From assembly GCF_900626145.1 (NCBI RefSeq), contig NZ_LR130817.1, positions 1,266,985 through 1,330,984 on the forward strand: DNA of 64,000 nucleotides. The letters run 5' to 3'. A program made the translations under genes and the position numbers. The stretch is from Intestinimonas timonensis. Lineage in GTDB: Bacteria; Bacillota; Clostridia; Oscillospirales; Oscillospiraceae. Under the pieces are notes generated by a model that was given only the letters and a program-made list of their open reading frames with translations, was not told the origin of the DNA and did not search any database. Of the stretch, positions 26,486-36,048 are shown one piece after another (positions within the stretch are counted from its first letter, which is position 1; the number at the start of each line of letters is the position of its first letter).

Positions 26486-27634
26486 TCAGGTCCGGAACTC
26501 CTCCGGCGCCTCTTCCCGCAGGCCGAATTTCCACTCAATGGCGTCAGCGATGCGCCGGCAGGCCTGCCCGTCTCCGTAAGGATTGACGGCGTGGGCCATC
26601 TGGGCGTAAACCGCCTGGTCCTCCAGCAGTAGGCTGCCCAGGCGGTAGACCTCGGCCTCCTCCGTCCCCGCCAGCCGGACCGTACCGGCGGTGATGGCCT
26701 CCGGCCGCTCGGTCTCCCGGCGGAGGACAAGCACCGGCTTACCCATGGCGGGCGCCTCCTCCTGGAGGCCGCCGGAGTCCGTCATCACCAGATGGCACCG
26801 GGCCATCAGATTGTGCATCTCCTCCACGTCCAGAGGATCGATGAGGTGGATGCGGTCGTGGCCGGAGAGGTACTTGGCCGCCGCCTCCCGGACCACCGGG
26901 GAGAGATGAACGGGATAGACCAGCTCCACCTGGGGATGGTCCTCCACAATGCGCCGCAGGGCGGTCATGATATGGGCCATGGGTTCACCGTAGTTTTCCC
27001 GGCGGTGGCAGGTCACCAGCACCACCTGACGCCGGTTGTAGTCCAGCTCGTTGAGGAGCTGGGTGGAGAACTTAAAGTCGGACCGGACGGTGGTGGACAT
27101 GGCGTCGATGACCGTGTTGCCCGTGATAAAGACACCTTTGGTGATGCCCTCCCGTGCCAGATTCTCCCGGTTTGCAGGGGTGGGACAGAAGTGGAGGTCG
27201 GCGATGTCCCCCACCAGAGTGCGGTTCATCTCCTCCGGGAAGGGAGAATATTTGTCATAGGTGCGCAGCCCCGCCTCCACGTGACCCACCATGACCTGCT
27301 GATAGTAGGCCGCCAGGGCGGCGGAGAAGGTGGTGGAGGTGTCACCGTGGACCAGCACCAGGTCGGGCTTGGCCTGGGTCAGCACCCCTTCCACACCGGT
27401 GAGGCACTTGCAGGTAATGGTGGAGAGGGTCTGCCGGGGTTCCATAATGTTGAGGTCATAGTCCGGCGTCAGGCCGAAGATATAGAGCACCGAGTCCAGC
27501 ATCTCACGGTGCTGGGCGGTGACACAGCACAGGCTCTCCACACTCTCCCGGCGGGAGAGCTCCCGGACCAGAGGCGCCATCTTGATGGCCTCCGGCCGGG
27601 TACCGAATATGGTCATGACACGGATGGTCTTCAC
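26486..27634 (-). CDS. wecB: UDP-N-acetylglucosamine 2-epimerase (non-hydrolysing)
   Basis: Interconverts UDP-GlcNAc and UDP-ManNAc, the ManNAc donor for wall polymers. The 382 residues show FGTRPEAIKMAPLV, VHGDTSTTFSAALAAYY, GHVEAGLRT, TCHRRENYGEPM and SGGLQEEAPAMGKPVL, all standard. Its start overlaps the tagO stop by four bases, so the two envelope genes are coupled. The symbol mnaA is also used in Firmicutes. Confidence 0.95.
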   Translation of the reverse strand: MKTIRVMTIFGTRPEAIKMAPLVRELSRRESVESLCCVTAQHREMLDSVLYIFGLTPDYDLNIMEPRQTLSTITCKCLTGVEGVLTQAKPDLVLVHGDTSTTFSAALAAYYQQVMVGHVEAGLRTYDKYSPFPEEMNRTLVGDIADLHFCPTPANRENLAREGITKGVFITGNTVIDAMSTTVRSDFKFSTQLLNELDYNRRQVVLVTCHRRENYGEPMAHIMTALRRIVEDHPQVELVYPVHLSPVVREAAAKYLSGHDRIHLIDPLDVEEMHNLMARCHLVMTDSGGLQEEAPAMGKPVLVLRRETERPEAITAGTVRLAGTEEAEVYRLGSLLLEDQAVYAQMAHAVNPYGDGQACRRIADAIEWKFGLREEAPEEFRT

Positions 27635-28716
27635 GGCTGATCCTCCTTATGTTCGGCTTCCTCGTTTTTCTTCTTCTCATTGTTGCTCAAAAAGATCCGG
27701 GCGGACACGGCACCGGCAGCGCACAGGGCCAGCATCAATAGCATGGCCTTGAGCTCACCGCTGGTGGTGAGCACCACGGCGCACAGACCCAGAATGGCGC
27801 TGATGATGTAGAGCACCGCCACCGCCTGCTTCTGGTTGAAGCCCATATCGATGAGCCGGTGGTGGACATGGCTCCGGTCGGGGTGCATGGGACTCTGGCC
27901 GTGGGCAATGCGCCGGATGAAGGCAAAGCAGGTATCAAAGATGGGAAGGCCCAGCATCAGGAAGGGCACGGCAAAAGAGATGATGGTATAGAACTTGAAA
28001 AGGCCCTGGATGGACATGACGGCCAGGATAAAGCCCAGGAAGGTGGAGCCGGTGTCCCCCATAAAGATCTTGGCGGGATTGAGGTTATAGGGCAGGAAGC
28101 CAATGCAGGCACCGGCCAGGGCAGCCATGACAATGGCTACCGGAGCGTCTGCCACCGCCAGAGAGATGACCAGCATGGTAAGGGCGCTGATGGTGGACAC
28201 ACCGCAGGCCAGACCATCCAGGCCATCAATGAGGTTGACGGCGTTGGTGATGGCCACGATCCACAGCACGGTGGCGGGATAGGAGAGCCACCCAAGGTCC
28301 CACCAGGGGTTGGGCGAGAGGACGTTAGGGTTGGAGATAATCTCGATGACATTGCCGGACAGTACCGCCACCAGAGCGGCAATGATCTGGATGACCAGCT
28401 TGAACTTGGCACCCAGGGCATAGATGTCGTCAAAGATGCCCAGCACCACGATGATGACGCCGCCCAGCAGCATGCCCCGGAACTGAGGGGTCATCTCCAC
28501 ATAGAGCAGAGCGCTGAGGATGAAACCGAAGAAGATGGCCAGGCCGCCCATCCGGGGGATGGGGTGGTCATGCATCCGGCGGTTGTCCTTGGGCACGTCC
28601 ACGGCGCCCACCTTGAAGGCCAGATTTTTTACCACCGGCGTGGTGATGAGGGAAACCACCATGGCGGTGACCAGAGCGGCGGCCACCCAGCCCATGGTCT
28701 GCAAATCACTATTCAT
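27631..28716 (-). CDS. tagO: undecaprenyl-phosphate GlcNAc-1-phosphate transferase
   Basis: Starts lipid-linked wall polymer synthesis by loading GlcNAc-1-P onto undecaprenyl phosphate in the membrane. The 361 residues have about ten membrane segments and the MraY/WecA-family loops: DVPKDNRRMHDHPIPRMGG, NLIDGLDGLACGV with the catalytic Asp residues, FMGDTGSTFLGF and RSHVHHRLIDMG. AAAGGAGC lies ten bases before the ATG. It works with WecB next door, and perhaps the 83-3421 genes act on the same polymer. Confidence 0.92.
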   Translation of the reverse strand: MNSDLQTMGWVAAALVTAMVVSLITTPVVKNLAFKVGAVDVPKDNRRMHDHPIPRMGGLAIFFGFILSALLYVEMTPQFRGMLLGGVIIVVLGIFDDIYALGAKFKLVIQIIAALVAVLSGNVIEIISNPNVLSPNPWWDLGWLSYPATVLWIVAITNAVNLIDGLDGLACGVSTISALTMLVISLAVADAPVAIVMAALAGACIGFLPYNLNPAKIFMGDTGSTFLGFILAVMSIQGLFKFYTIISFAVPFLMLGLPIFDTCFAFIRRIAHGQSPMHPDRSHVHHRLIDMGFNQKQAVAVLYIISAILGLCAVVLTTSGELKAMLLMLALCAAGAVSARIFLSNNEKKKNEEAEHKEDQP

Positions 28717-28753
28717 TGACAAAAATGCTCCTTTTTCAGACAAGACCGGGCCG

Positions 28754-29761
28754 TTACCGGGCCACGAAGCCCACCTTTTTGTAGACCTTGCGCAGGGTCT
28801 TGTTGGCCACATAGCTGGCCTTTTCGGCGCCGGCACGATAGACCGACTCCAGATAGGCCTTATCGGCCAGGAGCCGCTGGGCCTCCTCCCGGATGGGACG
28901 CAGGCACTCGATCACCGCGTCGCCCACGGCGGGCTTGAACTTGCCATAGCCCTGGCCGTCAAACTCAGCCTCGATCTCCTCCATGGCCTTGCCGGTAACC
29001 GCGGAGTAGATACTCATGAGGTTGGACACGCCGGGCTTGTTCTCCGGGTCAAAACGGACACAGCGCTCGGTGTCGGAGTCAGTGATGGCCCGCTTGAACT
29101 TGCGCTGGATATCCTCCGGCTTCTCCATGAGGAAGACGCAGCCCTCGGGGATGGACTTGCTCATCTTGCTGGAGGGTTCGTTAAGAGACATGATCCGGGC
29201 TCCGGTCTTGGGGATGTAGGGCTCCGGGATCTTGAACACGTCGCCGTAGATGTTGTTGAAGCGCTGGGCCACATTCCGGGTGAGCTCCACATGCTGCTTC
29301 TGATCGTTGCCCACGGGGACATAGTCGGGCTGGTAGAGCAGGATGTCGGCCGCCATGAGGGCAGGGTAGGTAAAGAGGCCGCCGTTGATGTTGTCGGCAT
29401 GCTTGGCAGACTTGTCCTTGAACTGGGTCATGCGGCTGAGCTCGCCGAACATGGTGTAGCAGTTGAGGACCCAGCCCAGCTCGGCGTGAGCGGGGATGTG
29501 GGACTGGATGAAGAGGGTGTTCTTCTCCGGGTCCAGGCCGCAGGCGATGTAGGCCGCCAGCTGCTCCAGGGTCCGCCGGCGCAGGTCAGCGGGGTTCTGA
29601 CGGACGGTGATGGTGTGCATGTCGGCCATAAAATAGTAGCAGTCAAACTCCTCGGCCCGGGCGCCCCAGTTCTTGATGGCACCCAGATAGTTGCCCAGAT
29701 GCAGGTCACCGCTGGGCTGGATACCGGAGAGCATTACTTTTTTCTGCATTTCTTGTTCCAT
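28754..29761 (-). CDS. trpS: tryptophan-tRNA ligase
   Basis: Charges tRNA-Trp. A 335-residue class I synthetase with the HIGH-like PSGDLHLGNYLGA at the start and KMSKS in SSKMSKSIPEG; FMADMHTITV is also typical. The ATG at 29761 has GAGGTG seven bases upstream; an internal ATG four codons on would also fit the family start. Downstream are tagO and wecB. Confidence 0.95.
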   Translation of the reverse strand: MEQEMQKKVMLSGIQPSGDLHLGNYLGAIKNWGARAEEFDCYYFMADMHTITVRQNPADLRRRTLEQLAAYIACGLDPEKNTLFIQSHIPAHAELGWVLNCYTMFGELSRMTQFKDKSAKHADNINGGLFTYPALMAADILLYQPDYVPVGNDQKQHVELTRNVAQRFNNIYGDVFKIPEPYIPKTGARIMSLNEPSSKMSKSIPEGCVFLMEKPEDIQRKFKRAITDSDTERCVRFDPENKPGVSNLMSIYSAVTGKAMEEIEAEFDGQGYGKFKPAVGDAVIECLRPIREEAQRLLADKAYLESVYRAGAEKASYVANKTLRKVYKKVGFVAR

Positions 29762-29869
29762 ATCATTGCACCTCGAAACAGGATCCTATCGATCTTTCTT
29801 ACGGAATCGGCGGTCCGCCTCGGGAATCACACCCAAAAGCAGTCCCACAGAGCCTATACAGCGGATAAT

Positions 29870-29898
29870 ATCATACCACATTACCCTCAAAATGACAA
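29870..29898 (-). promoter_or_regulatory. promoter of trpS
   Basis: Reading the minus strand, TTGTCA (29893-29898), 17 bases, then TATGAT (29870-29875). The -35 box is part of the distal arm of the folD terminator, so the two signals share DNA. The leader of about 100 bases shows no T-box hallmark. Confidence 0.5.
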
Positions 29899-29936
29899 GG
29901 CCGGGGGACGCGTGCACGTCTCCCGGCCCTGTCATT
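29891..29936 (-). terminator. terminator of folD
   Basis: A 20-bp nearly perfect stem (29891-29910 with 29917-29936, CCGGG-rich core) directly after the folD stop. T runs flank both sides (CATTTT on the minus strand), so it should end the yfmF-yfmH-lgt-folD transcript. Confidence 0.8.
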
Positions 29937-29946
29937 TTTTCAGTTT

Positions 29947-30789
29947 TCAGCACCCGTGCCGACGGGCGGCCTCCAGGGTGTTCACCATCAGCATGGCCCG
30001 GGTCATAGGGCCCACGCCTCCGGGCACCGGAGTGATGAGAGAGGCCTTCTCGGCCACGGCTGGGTAGTCCACGTCGCCGCAGAGCTTGCCGGCCTCATTG
30101 CGGTTCATGGCCACGTCGATGACCACCGCGCCCTCCTTCACCATGTCGGCGGTGATGATGTTCCGCTTTCCAACCGCCGCCACCAGGATATCAGCCCGGC
30201 GGCAAACCTCGCCCAGGTCTTTTGTCCGGGAATGGCAGATGGTGACGGTGCCGTGGGCGGCCAGGAGCAGCATGCCCATGGGCTTGCCCACGATGTTGGA
30301 CCGGCCCACCACCACGCACTCCTTCCCCTTGGGGTCCACCCCGTACTCCTTGAGCATCTCCATGACGCCGGCGGGGGTGCAGGGGGCGAAGCAGGGCTGG
30401 CCGGTGGACAGCCGCCCCACGTTGATGGGGTGGAAGCCGTCCACGTCCTTGTCCGGGTCGATGGCCAGCAGGACCGCCTCCTCGTCATAGCCCTCGGGCA
30501 GGGGAAGCTGACAGAGGATGCCGTCGATGTCCGGGCGGCCGTTGAGGCTCTCAATGATCTCCATGAGGGCGGCCTGGCCTGCGTCCGCGGGAAGAGCATA
30601 CTCCTCGCTGTAAATGCCGCACTCGTCGCAGTCCTTCCGCTTGCTGTTGATGTATGTACGGGAGGCCTGGTTGTCTCCCACAATGATGACCGCCAGACCA
30701 GGCCGCCGGGACAGGCTTTCCACCTCCTTGGCCACCCTGGCCTTGCACTTGGCCGCCAGGGCCTTGCCGTCAATGACCGTCGCCGCCAT
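29947..30789 (-). CDS. folD: methylene-THF dehydrogenase / methenyl-THF cyclohydrolase
   Basis: Makes 10-formyl-THF from methylene-THF in two steps and so feeds PurN and the AICAR formyltransferase in the same window. The 280 residues show [15 protein letters not shown] with the catalytic lysine, CQLPLPEG, the NADP-site [13 protein letters not shown] and the closing [14 protein letters not shown]. The start overlaps the end of lgt by 20 bases. Confidence 0.95.
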   Translation of the reverse strand: MAATVIDGKALAAKCKARVAKEVESLSRRPGLAVIIVGDNQASRTYINSKRKDCDECGIYSEEYALPADAGQAALMEIIESLNGRPDIDGILCQLPLPEGYDEEAVLLAIDPDKDVDGFHPINVGRLSTGQPCFAPCTPAGVMEMLKEYGVDPKGKECVVVGRSNIVGKPMGMLLLAAHGTVTICHSRTKDLGEVCRRADILVAAVGKRNIITADMVKEGAVVIDVAMNRNEAGKLCGDVDYPAVAEKASLITPVPGGVGPMTRAMLMVNTLEAARRHGC

Positions 30790-31699
30790 GCTCGTCCTCC
30801 TCCTTTTCGTTGTGTTCCGCCCGGCGGGCCTCTTTGGCCGCCCGGAGCCGATTGACGTAAAGTTCTTCCGGCTTATGACGCCGTACAAAAAGATGATAGA
30901 TCAAAAAGCCCGCCGCCACCAAAGCCGAGGCAAAGCCCAGCACCTGGGACACACGGATGGGGGTATGGAAGAAATAGAGGCTGTCGGTGCGCAGGCCCTC
31001 AATGATTCCCCGCCCGAATCCATACCACAGAAAATAGCTCCACATGATTTGACCGTCGAAGCGGCGTTTCCCTTTGAGCACCACCACGAGCAGCAGCAGG
31101 AAGCCCAGCAGGTTCCACAGCGACTCGTAGAGGAAGGTGGGGTGGACCTCCATGTACTGCCAGGCGCCGTTCACATAGGCGTCGATGCCCATGCGCCAGG
31201 GCAGGTCGGTGGGTCCGCCGTAGGCCTCCACATTCATGAAGTTGCCCCAGCGGCCCACGCACTGGCCGATGAGGAGGCCGAAGACCCCCACGTCGGCAAA
31301 GGCAAAGAAGTTAATCTTTTTCACCCGGCAGAAGACGATAAGGGTGAGGACTGCCGCGATAACGCCGCCGTAGATGGCCAGGCCTCCGTCCCGGATGTCC
31401 AGCATCTCCAGGAAGTTGAAGCTCCCGTCCTCATTCCGGTAGAGATCCAGGTAGAAGATGACATAGTAGAGCCGGGCTCCGATGATGGCTAGGGGCACGG
31501 CGAAAAACAGCAGGTCAATGATATCGTCGGGTTTGATGCCGAACCGAGGCGCCATTTTATAGCAGAAGACCACCGCCAGCAAAAAACCGCAGGCAATGAT
31601 GACGCCATACCAATAGATGGGCAGGCCAAAGAGCTCGAAGGCCACCCGGTTGAGGTGGAACTCCAGACCCAGGCCGGGAAAAAGGACGGTCCTGGTCAT
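30770..31699 (-). CDS. lgt: prolipoprotein diacylglyceryl transferase
   Basis: Membrane enzyme that adds diacylglycerol to the lipobox cysteine of prelipoproteins (such as the BMP protein encoded at 41507-42634). 309 residues, about seven membrane segments, with [12 protein letters not shown], the signature [13 protein letters not shown], and [11 protein letters not shown]. The C-terminus after the last helix is charged ([12 protein letters not shown]). It starts within four bases of the yfmH stop. Confidence 0.94.
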   Translation of the reverse strand: MTRTVLFPGLGLEFHLNRVAFELFGLPIYWYGVIIACGFLLAVVFCYKMAPRFGIKPDDIIDLLFFAVPLAIIGARLYYVIFYLDLYRNEDGSFNFLEMLDIRDGGLAIYGGVIAAVLTLIVFCRVKKINFFAFADVGVFGLLIGQCVGRWGNFMNVEAYGGPTDLPWRMGIDAYVNGAWQYMEVHPTFLYESLWNLLGFLLLLVVVLKGKRRFDGQIMWSYFLWYGFGRGIIEGLRTDSLYFFHTPIRVSQVLGFASALVAAGFLIYHLFVRRHKPEELYVNRLRAAKEARRAEHNEKEEDEHGGDGH

Positions 31700-32976
31700 G
31701 CCTGCTCCTCCTTGGGGAGGACGATGGACAGTCCGGTGCGCTCCGGGGTCATCCACCGCCGGACCACATCCTCCACATCGGCCTTTCCGATGGCCTCAAA
31801 GACCTCCGGGAACCGGAAATACTCCTCACCGGCGAAGTGGCTCTGGGCCAGGCCGATGCAGATATTTTCAAAAGAGTTGAGGCCACGGACCTTGGCACCG
31901 TAAACACCCTTCTTGATGCGTCCAAAGAGGGCAGGGTCCAGTCCCTCCCGGCCGATGCGCTCCACCTCGTCGGCAATGGCCTGGCGCACCGCCCTGGGGT
32001 CCCGGCTCTCGCCGCCCACGGTGAGCATGGCGCACTGGGGATAGGCCTCGTAGCCGTAGCTGAAGCTCTGGTTCACTAGGCCCTGACTGTACAGCCGGGC
32101 GTAAAGGGGCGTGGAGGTGCCGAAGACAGCCTCGCAGGCCAGCTCGCTCAGGAACTGCTGACGCATGTGGGCCTCGCCTTTGGGGGCGGGGTCGGCCTTC
32201 CAGCCCAGCTGGAAGATGGGGGTGGACACCGCCATGGACTGGACGGTCTCCGGCCGGAAAGCGCCCTCGGACTCGGGCTTGCCGTAGTCCCGGGGAATGT
32301 CGGTGATGCCCTCCTTGGGCAGGATCTCCAGCGCAATCTCCCGCACCCGCTCGGGGTCCACGTTGCCGCAGACGCATAGGGTCATATTCCCCGGATTATA
32401 GAAGGCGGCGTGGCAGGCGTACAGAGTATCAGAGGTGATCTCGGCAATGGACTCCACCGTGCCGGCGATGCTCACCCGGACGGGGTTGTGGGCGTAGAGG
32501 GCCTCCAGCATGCCGTAAAAGACCTGGTTCTGGGGGTCATCCTCCACCATGCGGATCTCCTGGCCGATGATGCCCTGCTCCTTGTCCACGCTCTCGGGGG
32601 TGAACCAGGGTACAGAGACAAAGGAGAGGAGTATCTTCAGATTCTCCTCAAACTTCTCCGTGCTCTCAAAGTAGTAGCCGGTGATGTCGGTGGAGGTGAA
32701 GGCATTGGGGCTGGCCCCGTTGGCGGCCAGGTCCTGGAGGGCGTTGCCGTCCTTGGTGTCAAACATCTTGTGCTCCAGGAAGTGGGCCACTCCGGCGGGG
32801 GTGTCGTGCCAGGCGCCGTTCAACTGGAAGCGCATATCCATGCCGCCGTAGTTGGTGGCAAAAAAGGCAAAGCTCTTGGAAAACTCCGGCTTCACATCCA
32901 CGTAGATGTGGAGGCCGTTGTTCAGCTGGGTATGGTAGAGCTTCTCTCCGATGCGGGTATATTCCTTGGTCTCCAT
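31696..32976 (-). CDS. M16-family zinc peptidase, YfmH type
   Basis: A 426-residue M16 peptidase subunit with the inverted zinc motif in GVAHFLEHKMFDTKDG (HxxEH) near residue 65 and the following Glu ligand region; NPGNMTLCVCGN is also typical. In Firmicutes this protein pairs with the YfmF type encoded just upstream; annotation links the pair to elongation-factor P modification. Start 32976 is four bases after the YfmF stop, so the pair is coupled. Cytoplasmic, no signal peptide. Confidence 0.87.
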   Translation of the reverse strand: METKEYTRIGEKLYHTQLNNGLHIYVDVKPEFSKSFAFFATNYGGMDMRFQLNGAWHDTPAGVAHFLEHKMFDTKDGNALQDLAANGASPNAFTSTDITGYYFESTEKFEENLKILLSFVSVPWFTPESVDKEQGIIGQEIRMVEDDPQNQVFYGMLEALYAHNPVRVSIAGTVESIAEITSDTLYACHAAFYNPGNMTLCVCGNVDPERVREIALEILPKEGITDIPRDYGKPESEGAFRPETVQSMAVSTPIFQLGWKADPAPKGEAHMRQQFLSELACEAVFGTSTPLYARLYSQGLVNQSFSYGYEAYPQCAMLTVGGESRDPRAVRQAIADEVERIGREGLDPALFGRIKKGVYGAKVRGLNSFENICIGLAQSHFAGEEYFRFPEVFEAIGKADVEDVVRRWMTPERTGLSIVLPKEEQA

Positions 32977-32980
32977 GGTA

Positions 32981-34267
32981 TCAGTCCTCCTTGCCCTTGA
33001 GGAAATAGATGGTGTCCAGTTCCATTTTCTTGGCCACCGCCACCACCTGCTCCCGGGTGACAGCCTCCACCCGGTCCACCAGGTCCTGGGGAGACTCCTC
33101 CAGGCCGGCCACCGCCTGGCCCATCCAATAATCCTCCAGCCGGCCCTGGGCGTCCATAGTGGCACGCAGAGCGCTGACCACGGCCCGCCGGGCACCTTCC
33201 AGCTCCCAGTCCTCAAAGGCTCCGGTGCGGCAGTTGTCCAGCTGGGCCAGGATCTCGGCCTTGGCCTTCTCATAGTTTCCAAACTCGATGCCCGAGGAGA
33301 CCACCATGACCCCCTTGAACTTTTCCAGCATGGAGCTGGCAAAGTAGCACAGGGAGAGCTTCTCCCGGACGTTGAGGAAGAGCTTGGAGGTGGGAGTGCC
33401 GCCGTAGAGGGCGTTGAACACCAGCAGAGCCGGGTAGTCCTCCTCCCACACGCAGGCGCCGCCCGTGCGGAAGCCCAGCGCCAGCTTGCCCTGGGTCACA
33501 TCCAGAGACTCGGTGACCAGCCGGGGCTGGTCCTGGGTGGCGTTATCCTGAACACTGTGGTCGGGCTCCTCCAGCTCCCCCGCCCGGGGCAGGCCGTCCA
33601 GGGCGGCGGTGAGGGCGGCGGCCACCCGGTCGGCGTCGGCGCTGCCGCAGTAGTAGAGCTCCACCGGGGCGTGGGCCAGGAGGGCCTGGTAGCGCTCCCA
33701 CAGTCCCTCTGCCGTGATGGCGGCAGCACTCTTCTCATCGCCCAGCCGGTCCACACCGTAGGGCTCCCCGGCGCACATCTCCTGGGTGAGGCGCAGGAGG
33801 GAGTAGGAGCGCTTCTCGTTTACCTGGGCCTGGATGCGGTCCACCAGGTTGCTCCGCTCCCCCTCCACATACTCCTTTTTAAAACCGCCGTTCTCGGTGG
33901 CGGGGCGCAGCAGCACCTCCCCCATCAGGCTGGCGGCCTGCTCCAGGATGTGGGCATCGTCCAGAGCGTAGGCGTCGTCCAGGAAGCTGCCCACGAAGCC
34001 GATGCCCTGGGCCTCTCCCTTCTTACGGACGGCAGGCTCAATGGAACCGCCGTAGAGCTCATCCAGGGCGGCGGAGAGGGACTCCATGTCGGGATGCTCC
34101 CGTGTGCCCCGGCGGAGAACATAGGGCAGGAGGGCGTTGGCCGACGCGGTCTTGGCATCCAACGGCGCCATGAGGGTAACGGAGAGCAGATTGCTCTTGA
34201 ATTTATTGGTCTGCACCGCCGTCAAACGGACGCCGGGCAGCAATTCCCTGTGGGTCACTTGGGTCAT
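32981..34267 (-). CDS. M16-family peptidase-like protein, YfmF type (no zinc motif)
   Basis: A 428-residue M16 fold protein. Where the catalytic subunit has HxxEH this chain reads SANALLPYVLRRGT, so it should be the inactive partner. The C-terminal half shows LVFNALYGGTPTSKLFLNVREKLSLCYFASS, typical for the substrate-binding part. First gene of the yfmF-yfmH-lgt-folD run, with a start preceded by a GGAAAGGAAGG run. Confidence 0.87.
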   Translation of the reverse strand: MTQVTHRELLPGVRLTAVQTNKFKSNLLSVTLMAPLDAKTASANALLPYVLRRGTREHPDMESLSAALDELYGGSIEPAVRKKGEAQGIGFVGSFLDDAYALDDAHILEQAASLMGEVLLRPATENGGFKKEYVEGERSNLVDRIQAQVNEKRSYSLLRLTQEMCAGEPYGVDRLGDEKSAAAITAEGLWERYQALLAHAPVELYYCGSADADRVAAALTAALDGLPRAGELEEPDHSVQDNATQDQPRLVTESLDVTQGKLALGFRTGGACVWEEDYPALLVFNALYGGTPTSKLFLNVREKLSLCYFASSMLEKFKGVMVVSSGIEFGNYEKAKAEILAQLDNCRTGAFEDWELEGARRAVVSALRATMDAQGRLEDYWMGQAVAGLEESPQDLVDRVEAVTREQVVAVAKKMELDTIYFLKGKED

Positions 34268-34461
34268 ATCTGACCTTCCTTTCCTTGGTAGGGTTTCTTC
34301 ACGCAGGTCTCATTATACTATATTTTTCCCGCTTTGACACCCTTAAAACAAAAATCTCCCCGCTCGTCCCTTCCGTCCTTTGCTGAATCCCTTTGGAAGC
34401 CCGTCGCACAGCTTCCTTTTCCGGCATAGAATGGGTTTGTAAGGAAGTGATCCCAATATCC

Positions 34462-35070
34462 ATGCGCTCCTGTTTTGCCGCGCTGCGGGCCGGACTGGCC
34501 AGGATCCATCCTGTGGACAAGAGTCTGCTGCTGTTCATGGTGCTTCTGCTTCTCCAGTCCGCTTACAGTATTTTCTTTCCCTCTGAAGCCGATCCGGCGG
34601 TCGGCGACATCGACGTCATCATACGTACCTCTTCCGCCGCCATTTTCGGCTATTTCCTCAGTGCCAACTTTGTCAATCGCTCCTCCGTCCAGACAGAGAT
34701 GGTATCGGCTCCGGCTGCGCTGACAACTGCTGCCCAGGCGGGGACTGAGGTCAGCACTCCCAAGAGCCAGATCGGCTTTACATCTGAGGATACCGCTCTG
34801 GAAAGCGGCGGTACCCAATCCATCCCCTCCCCTTCTCTTCCGGCCTGGCTCCCGGATACCAACTGTCTCCAGGTGGCCACAGCCACAGTCATCGGCCTTT
34901 TCTGTCTGCTGGTCCTGCTGATTCTCCGGAACATGGGGGCTTCGGGCAGTCAGCTTCTGGCCTCCGACTCTGTCAGTGCCACGGTGGTCCAGTTCCGTGA
35001 CTTTGTCTCAGGCTGCGTGGGTTTTCTCATCGGCTTTCCCACCCATGACAACAATCGAACTTCCGCTTGA
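34462..35070 (+). CDS. unknown membrane protein with two hydrophobic segments
   Basis: About 202 residues. Hydrophobic segments lie near residues 17-35 (SLLLFMVLLLLQSAYSIF) and 150-170 (VATATVIGLFCLLVLLIL), separated by a Ser/Thr/Ala-rich stretch. No family recognised. The start is uncertain: the ATG at 34462 has AAGGAAGTG 12 bases upstream, and the frame is open back to 34393. The gene stands alone, divergent from yfmF and convergent with the nucleoside operon. Confidence 0.5.
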   Translation: MRSCFAALRAGLARIHPVDKSLLLFMVLLLLQSAYSIFFPSEADPAVGDIDVIIRTSSAAIFGYFLSANFVNRSSVQTEMVSAPAALTTAAQAGTEVSTPKSQIGFTSEDTALESGGTQSIPSPSLPAWLPDTNCLQVATATVIGLFCLLVLLILRNMGASGSQLLASDSVSATVVQFRDFVSGCVGFLIGFPTHDNNRTSA

Positions 35071-35076
35071 AAAGAA

Positions 35077-35116
35077 CGCGGCGCGCCTGGGGAACACCCC
35101 GGACGCGCCGCGTTTT
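35077..35116. terminator. bidirectional terminator at the end of the nucleoside operon
   Basis: CGCGGCGCG (35077-35085) pairs with CGCGCCGCG (35104-35112), continued by CC/GG and GGGG/CCCC inner pairs with one bulged A. TTTT follows on the plus strand and TTCTTTT on the minus strand. Confidence 0.75.
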
Positions 35117-35138
35117 GGTTGTGATGATTGGCCCACAC

Positions 35139-36026
35139 TCAGGAGCGGTAAAAGGCCTCGGCCTCGTCGTAGGCGGGCACAGCGTCTGCGGCGCCCTCCC
35201 TGGTCACGGCCAGCGCGCTGGCGGCAGCTGCCAGGCCCAGGGACTCCTCCAAGCTCCGTTCGTCCAGAACGCCCCGGAGGAAGTAGCCGGTGAAGGTGTC
35301 TCCCGCGGCGGTGGTGTCCACCGCTTTTACCGTCCGGGCCGGCATCCGGACCCGCATCTCCCCCATGGCCGCCAGAGAGCCCTGTGTCCCCAGGGTCAGG
35401 ACCAGCATGGTCTGGGGATAGCGGGCGGTCAGCACCCGGGCGATCTCCTCCGGGTCCTCGGTCCCGGCCAGGAAGGCGCCCTCCACCTCGTTGACCAGCA
35501 GCCAGCTGAGCTTCTCCAGAGGAAGACCGTTCAGCTTCTCATTGGCCGGAGCGGCGTTGAGTGCAATGCGCATGCCCCGCTCCGCCGCACGGTCCATGAT
35601 GTAACCCACACAGCTGGTCTCATTCTGGAGCAGCACCACGTCTCCGGGGCCAAAGTGCTCCAACACTTCGTCCACAAAGGGCTCGGTGATGAGGCTGTTA
35701 GCTCCGTCGTAGAGGAGGATGCTGTTCTGACCCGACCGGTCCACCTGGATGATGGCGTGGCCGGTGCTCCCCTCCACCTGACGGACAAACGTCGTGTTCA
35801 CTCCGGCGGAGATGAGCTTATCCCGCAGAAATTCCCCCTCAAGGCCGATGCAGCCGGCGTGCCAGACTTCCACTCCGGCCCGGGCAAGGGCCACCGATTG
35901 ATTCAGGCCCTTTCCGCCGCAGTTGACCTGAAGGGACAGAGAACTCATGGTCTCCCCGGGCTGGACGAAGTGGTCTACCTGGTAGACGTAGTCGATGTTC
36001 AGCGAGCCGAAGTTCAGTACGCGCAT
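35139..36026 (-). CDS. rbsK: ribokinase-like sugar kinase, PfkB family
   Basis: Probably phosphorylates the ribose released by the nucleoside hydrolase encoded just upstream. The 295 residues have FGSLNIDYVYQVDHF, VNCGGKGLNQSVALARAG, ALNAAPA and the catalytic DTTAAGDTFTGYF near residue 250, which matches ribokinase best. Start 36026 follows GAAAGGAGAGG. It is the last gene of the operon. Deoxyribokinase or another pentose specificity cannot be excluded. Confidence 0.82.
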   Translation of the reverse strand: MRVLNFGSLNIDYVYQVDHFVQPGETMSSLSLQVNCGGKGLNQSVALARAGVEVWHAGCIGLEGEFLRDKLISAGVNTTFVRQVEGSTGHAIIQVDRSGQNSILLYDGANSLITEPFVDEVLEHFGPGDVVLLQNETSCVGYIMDRAAERGMRIALNAAPANEKLNGLPLEKLSWLLVNEVEGAFLAGTEDPEEIARVLTARYPQTMLVLTLGTQGSLAAMGEMRVRMPARTVKAVDTTAAGDTFTGYFLRGVLDERSLEESLGLAAAASALAVTREGAADAVPAYDEAEAFYRS

Positions 36027-36048
36027 CTCTGACCTCTCCTTTCCGCCT

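Noticed and set aside
29762..29869. A T-box riboswitch upstream of trpS
   Set aside because: The leader is short and I see no T-box sequence, specifier loop or terminator/antiterminator pair, only a promoter and ribosome site.
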